In this document: piece after piece, positions 35,111-38,873 of the stretch
Layout of the letters: each line of letters starts with the position of its first letter
Numbering within the stretch: the stretch's first letter is position 1
From: Bacteroidales bacterium
Lineage (GTDB): Bacteria > Bacteroidota > Bacteroidia > Bacteroidales > UBA1715
NCBI GenBank assembly: GCA_017552705.1
Contig: JAFZOY010000114.1
Location: forward strand, 1 to 38,873
Reading direction: 5' to 3'
DNA: 38,873 nucleotides
Program-made: the position numbers and the translations under genes
Notes under the pieces: model-generated
The model's input: only the letters and a program-made list of their open reading frames with translations
Database searches by the model: none
Told to the model about the DNA's origin: nothing

Positions 35111-36106
35111 ATGGAAATTGCAGTTGCTATATTAAATTGGAACGGAAAATCGTGGTTGGAGAAATTTTTATCCAACGTGGTGGAAAATTCCCCCATGGCG
35201 ACTGTGTATGTGATAGACAATGCTTCAACCGACGAAAGCATTTCGTTTCTTAAACAAGAATTTCCGCAAGTTCCTATTATTCAGTTAGATAAAAACTACG
35301 GTTTTGCCGAAGGCTACAATCAAGGACTGGCACAAATCCAGGCTGATTATTTTGTGCTGCTCAACTCCGATGTGCAAGTTACGCCTCATTGGATTACGCC
35401 AATCATCGAGAAAATGGAGTCAAATCCGAATCTTGCCGTTTGCATGCCAAAACTGAAATCGTTCCACAACCCTGAATATTTCGAATATGCGGGCGCAGCA
35501 GGAGGTTTTATCGACACGTTTGGCTACCCATTTTGCCACGGTCGTTTGTTCAACTCAATTGAAAAAGACGAAAAGCAATACGAAGAAGACTGTGAAATTT
35601 TCTGGGCTTCGGGAGCGGCGTTGTTTGTTAAGGCAAACATATACAAAGAATTAGGCGGTCTCGACAAAGATTTTTTTGCCCACATGGAGGAAATTGATTT
35701 TTGCTGGCGTGTGAAAAACGCGGGCTATTCCCTCCAATACATCCACAATGCGGAAGTGTTCCACGTTGGCGGCGGCTCGTTGCCAAAAGAAAATCCGTTC
35801 AAAACATTTTTGAATTTCCGCAACAATTTGTTTATGCTCCACAAAAATCTACCTGACGACTGCTATAAACGCATCATATTCAAACGGCGTTTGCTCGATG
35901 CTGTTTCGTGGCTGAATTTTGTGGCACATTTCGATTTCAAAAATGCAAAGGAAATCCTTCACGCACACAAGGAATACCGCAAAGCAATCCCCGATTTGGA
36001 ACAGAAACGAACTGCTATTCCAAACAAGACATTTCATGCTGAAATATATCCAAAATCAATCGTGTGGGCATATTTTGTAAAACATGCCCAACGAATCGAT
36101 TTTTAA
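35111..36106 (+). CDS. Family 2 glycosyltransferase, 331 aa
   Basis: GT-A fold glycosyltransferase of the rhamnosyltransferase-like group (GT2). The start MEIAVAILNWNGKSWLEKFL is typical for the family. Other motifs are VIDNASTDES (34-43, Asp36 binding nucleotide), LLNSDVQV (83-90, the DxD-like site with Asp87) and MEEIDFCWRVKNAGY (about 196-210, catalytic ED region), followed by HVGGGS. It has no membrane segment long enough to be an anchor. It probably adds a sugar to lipopolysaccharide, capsule or another surface glycan. It stands alone between the DUF1573 operon, which is divergent, and the convergent aminopeptidase gene (18 bases between stops). The donor and acceptor are unknown. Confidence 0.93.
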   Translation: MEIAVAILNWNGKSWLEKFLSNVVENSPMATVYVIDNASTDESISFLKQEFPQVPIIQLDKNYGFAEGYNQGLAQIQADYFVLLNSDVQVTPHWITPIIEKMESNPNLAVCMPKLKSFHNPEYFEYAGAAGGFIDTFGYPFCHGRLFNSIEKDEKQYEEDCEIFWASGAALFVKANIYKELGGLDKDFFAHMEEIDFCWRVKNAGYSLQYIHNAEVFHVGGGSLPKENPFKTFLNFRNNLFMLHKNLPDDCYKRIIFKRRLLDAVSWLNFVAHFDFKNAKEILHAHKEYRKAIPDLEQKRTAIPNKTFHAEIYPKSIVWAYFVKHAQRIDF

Positions 36107-36124
36107 GATATCGCATACTGATTT

Positions 36125-37546
36125 CTATTCAGCAAGTTTCTTTAGGAAATGATACAGCGTACGTACGCCGAAACCTGTTGCTCCAACGCCTTTATACGAC
36201 CATTTCGTCTTGAAATATGCGGAACCGGCAATGTCGAGGTGAATCCACGGATACGACACATACTGTTGCAGGAATTTCGCAGCCGAAACTGCACCGCCAT
36301 ATTGTCCGCCAGTGTTTTTCATATCAGCCATATTTGACGAAATCAATTCATCGTAATATGCCCACAACGGGAATTTTACAAGTGGTTCCCAGGTTTGGAA
36401 GCTTGCTTTTTCCAATGTTTCATTTTCTTGTTGCGATGCAGTGCTGAAATATACCGCCGCATGTTCGCCCACAGCCTGATTTGCCGCACCAGTAAGCGTT
36501 GCCACGTCAATCGTCAGCTGCGGATTCAGCGAAGCGGCATAACTCAACGCATCGGCTAAAATCAAACGGCCTTCGGCATCGGCATTCAAGATTTCCACCG
36601 TTTTGCCATTATGCATAGTTATAATGTCGCCCAACGCCATGGCATTTTCGCCAGGACGATTGTCGGTAAGCGGAATCAACGCCTCCACATGAAGCGGCAA
36701 TTTTTGGGATGCGACAATTTTCATTGTCCCCAAAACCGTAGCGGCACCGCTCATATCGGATTTCATCGTCTCCATATATTGATTTGGTTTCAAACTCAAG
36801 CCGCCCGCATCGAACACAATACCTTTACCAACTAAAACAATCGGTTTTTCGTTGGAATTTGCAGGTTTCCAAACTATATGCACAAAACGGGGTGGCAACA
36901 CGCTACCACGGTTTACAGCCAAAAGTCCGCCCATTTTTTCTTGTTCTATCCATTTTTTGTCACGCACAAAGACCTGTACATCGCAATCTTTCAGAACCTC
37001 AACAACTTGGTCGGCAAAATATTCCGCCGTACAGACATTATTCGGTTCGTTAATCAAATTCTTTGTAGCAAAAACCCCTTGCAAAATTGTATTCAACTCT
37101 GCAATGTCGCCACAGTCCTGTCCGCAACACACAACGGTGTCAAACGATTTTTTCTGTAATTTCTCGGAATATTTTCCAAAACTATATTGACTGAGTGTGA
37201 AGCCTTCCAAAAACGGATAAACCACACAAGATGAACAGTTTACGTTTTGTATGACGACTTCTTTCTGTTGAGAACTCTTTGCCGCATTGAACACATCGCA
37301 GCCCAATTTTCGAACGGTTTCGCAATATTCCGCATCACCATCGTTTTTCAGCACAACGAAATACGAAACGCGTTCCACCGCCTCAACCCACAAGTATCCC
37401 GACGAAAATATTGTTGACTTTGCTGTGAGCAATTGTTGTTCAAAATCTGTAAGACCGCACTTTGACGCATCTTCCAATGAATTTACAAGAAAAATTCTTG
37501 TTTGGTATTTTTCCGCCGACACTGCGGAATCAAAAACTATTTCCAT
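36125..37546 (-). CDS. Leucyl aminopeptidase (peptidase family M17)
   Basis: Cytosolic metallo-aminopeptidase that removes N-terminal residues from peptides, usually as a hexamer with two metal ions per subunit. The C-terminal catalytic domain (from about 160) has VGKGIVFDAGGLSLKP (Lys241, Asp246), MKSDMSGAA (Asp264) and the M17 signature NADAEGRL (Asp323, Glu325, Arg327). The N-terminal domain (1-155) is divergent and has an unusual number of Cys residues (for example NVNCSSCVVY and CCGQDCGD). The length of 473 aa is normal for the family. It is convergent with the glycosyltransferase gene and divergent from mqnC, with 38 bases between the two start codons. Confidence 0.93.
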   Translation of the reverse strand: MEIVFDSAVSAEKYQTRIFLVNSLEDASKCGLTDFEQQLLTAKSTIFSSGYLWVEAVERVSYFVVLKNDGDAEYCETVRKLGCDVFNAAKSSQQKEVVIQNVNCSSCVVYPFLEGFTLSQYSFGKYSEKLQKKSFDTVVCCGQDCGDIAELNTILQGVFATKNLINEPNNVCTAEYFADQVVEVLKDCDVQVFVRDKKWIEQEKMGGLLAVNRGSVLPPRFVHIVWKPANSNEKPIVLVGKGIVFDAGGLSLKPNQYMETMKSDMSGAATVLGTMKIVASQKLPLHVEALIPLTDNRPGENAMALGDIITMHNGKTVEILNADAEGRLILADALSYAASLNPQLTIDVATLTGAANQAVGEHAAVYFSTASQQENETLEKASFQTWEPLVKFPLWAYYDELISSNMADMKNTGGQYGGAVSAAKFLQQYVSYPWIHLDIAGSAYFKTKWSYKGVGATGFGVRTLYHFLKKLAE

Positions 37547-37560
37547 ATTTTTGCCTAAAT

Positions 37561-37568
37561 TATTTTTG
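37561..37568 (+). promoter_or_regulatory. -7 box before mqnC
   Basis: TATTTTTG fits TAnnTTTG and is 16 bases before the ATG at 37585. A second TATTTTTG lies at 37546-37553. No clear -33 element is visible. Confidence 0.3.
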
Positions 37569-37584
37569 GTAAAATTACGAATTT

Positions 37585-38709
37585 ATGTGTATGAATGTTC
37601 ACCATCTTCTCGCAAAAGCACTTGACGGCTCGAAATTGAGCGTAGAAGAAGGTGCTTTCCTGTTTCGAAACGCCCCACTACCCGACTTGCAAATTGTGGC
37701 GGACGAAATTCGCAAACACTTCCGCAACGACGGACGTGTAACGTGGATAATCGATAGGAATGTGAACATTACAAATGCCTGTATTTCAGGATGTAAGTTC
37801 TGTAATTTCCATAAACGGCTCAACGAAGACGGTATTTACATCACCTCATTCGAAGAATACGACCAGAAAATCGCCGAGCTCGAAATGCTTGGTGGCTCGC
37901 AACTATTGATACAAGGCGGCATGCACCCGAAATTGGGATTGGATTTCTACAAAAATTTATTTTCGGAACTGAAACGCCGTCATCCGAACATTAAACTTCA
38001 TGCTCTTGGACCGCCCGAAATCGCATACATCGCAAAACGCGAAAAGATGACACACCGAGAGGTTTTGGAGTCGCTTCATCAGTCTGGATTAGACAGTTTG
38101 CCCGGTGCAGGAGCGGAAATTCTGTGCGATAGAGTACGAAAATATCTTTCCCCAGGGAAATGCGACACGCAGACGTGGCTCGATGTTATGCACGAGGCGC
38201 ACAAAATGCGATTAACAACCTCAGCCACAATGATGTATGGCCATATTGAAACCATAGAAGAACGAATGGAACATTTGGTACGCATTCGTGACTTACAAGA
38301 CGAAAAGCCAGCCGATTCCGATGGTTTTACGGCATTCATTCCATGGCCGTTCTACAGCAAAGGCACAGCATTGGAGAAACTCACCCAGCAGGAATTCAAA
38401 ATTCGCAAAGACGAATATATCCGTATGATAGCCATCAGCAGAATCATGTTGCCGAACATTCCGCACATTCAAGCATCATGGCTCACTGTTGGACTACCAA
38501 CCGCACAAATCTGTCTGCACGGCGGCGCCGACGATTTAGGTTCGATAATGATTGAGGAAAACGTAGTTTCCCAAGCCGGGGCAAACTATTCCGTCAAGAA
38601 AAACGAACTACCCGATGCAATACAAGAAGCTGGTTTCGTCCCACAACTACGAAACCAGCATTATGATTATTGTATCTTCCCCCATCCAACCGCAAAGTTG
38701 CTTCGATAA
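37585..38709 (+). CDS. mqnC: Cyclic dehypoxanthine futalosine synthase MqnC
   Basis: Radical SAM enzyme of the futalosine route to menaquinone; it cyclises dehypoxanthine futalosine. The cluster motif is CISGCKFC (Cys66, Cys70, Cys73). Family motifs are HALGPPEI, SLPGAGAEIL with DRVRKYLSP, TTSATMMYGHIE, FTAFIPWPF, ASWLTVGL and MIEENVVSQAG. The SLPGAGAEIL and FIPWPF signatures favour MqnC over the related MqnE. The length of 374 aa is normal. An alternative start is the ATG two codons later (37591); I cannot decide between them. No other mqn gene is in the window, so the pathway genes are scattered, as is common in Bacteroidota. Confidence 0.92.
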   Translation: MCMNVHHLLAKALDGSKLSVEEGAFLFRNAPLPDLQIVADEIRKHFRNDGRVTWIIDRNVNITNACISGCKFCNFHKRLNEDGIYITSFEEYDQKIAELEMLGGSQLLIQGGMHPKLGLDFYKNLFSELKRRHPNIKLHALGPPEIAYIAKREKMTHREVLESLHQSGLDSLPGAGAEILCDRVRKYLSPGKCDTQTWLDVMHEAHKMRLTTSATMMYGHIETIEERMEHLVRIRDLQDEKPADSDGFTAFIPWPFYSKGTALEKLTQQEFKIRKDEYIRMIAISRIMLPNIPHIQASWLTVGLPTAQICLHGGADDLGSIMIEENVVSQAGANYSVKKNELPDAIQEAGFVPQLRNQHYDYCIFPHPTAKLLR

Positions 38710-38741
38710 AGGGTTTAACAATATTAGAATTATTGGCCTAT

Positions 38742-38800
38742 TGGTCAAAATGAGACCTGAAAGAGACAAGAAAATTGTCTAATGGTCAAAATGAGACCTG
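38742..38800. repeat. Two 18-bp direct repeats, possible IS21-type end
   Basis: TGGTCAAAATGAGACCTG occurs at 38742-38759 and 38783-38800, with a period of 41 bases. Each contains the imperfect inverted repeat GGTC-7-GACC. A shorter related piece, TTGGTCAATAAA, follows near 38829. Multiple short repeats of a TGGTCA...GACC type near the terminus are a feature I associate with IS21-family insertion sequences, so an element may begin here and continue beyond the window. No transposase sequence is visible in the window. Confidence 0.4.
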
Positions 38801-38873
38801 GATTTTTGTTTGTTGTAAAAATATTGGTCAATAAATTTCATACGATTGCGTTTTGATAAGCCATTATGGACGC

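Overview
The window looks like a chromosomal segment of a member of the Bacteroidota, most likely of the order Bacteroidales. The evidence is the gene content (a bamD-rpoZ-coaBC cluster, a Bacteroidota-type omega subunit, tandem rhomboid genes behind mutL, DUF1573 and type-B T9SS-sorted proteins), lipoproteins with acidic residues straight after the lipidated cysteine, and many upstream regions with the Bacteroidota -7 box TAnnTTTG, several with a TTG element 17-19 bases further upstream. No phage, conjugation module, CRISPR array or rRNA operon is visible.

Layout. 1-2057: an orphan lipoprotein and a convergent, slightly overlapping ATP-grasp gene. 2180-8923: a tightly packed forward operon with a small tail-anchored protein, MutL, an active-looking rhomboid, a rhomboid-like protein lacking catalytic residues, an endonuclease/exonuclease/phosphatase-fold protein and a secreted TPR protein. 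9023-11373: bamD, rpoZ and coaBC; coaBC is split by a frameshift exactly at a run of ten A. 11409-16083: a patchy AT-rich accessory stretch with two small lipoproteins around a methyltransferase, the 3' remnant of an HU gene, a radical SAM protein whose upstream region carries three 11-bp repeats exactly 89 bp apart, and an orphan gene. 16180-16536: a Thr-Tyr-Gly tRNA operon with promoter and terminator. 16572-18566: glycogen branching enzyme. 18637-31668: one 13-kb gene for a 4343-residue secreted protein with an N-terminal GH8-like domain, DUF11 domains, a long series of Ig-like domains and a type-B T9SS sorting domain. 31861-34966: a reverse operon of a DUF1573 protein, a leucine-rich repeat protein and MnmD. 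35077-38709: a family 2 glycosyltransferase with a probably leaderless mRNA, an M17 leucyl aminopeptidase and MqnC of the futalosine menaquinone pathway. 38742-38800: a directly repeated motif resembling the end of an IS21-type element.

Most genes are housekeeping or envelope functions: mismatch repair, outer-membrane assembly, RNA polymerase, coenzyme A and menaquinone synthesis, tRNA modification, glycogen synthesis. The most unusual parts are the giant GH8/Ig protein, in which two DUF11 domains each appear to be interrupted by another domain at the same strand boundary, and the coaBC frameshift, which is either a slippage-expressed fusion or a sequence error. The accessory stretch at 13.3-16.1 kb is the most likely place for something undescribed, but its function cannot be read from sequence alone. 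All family assignments were made by eye from motifs, without database searches.
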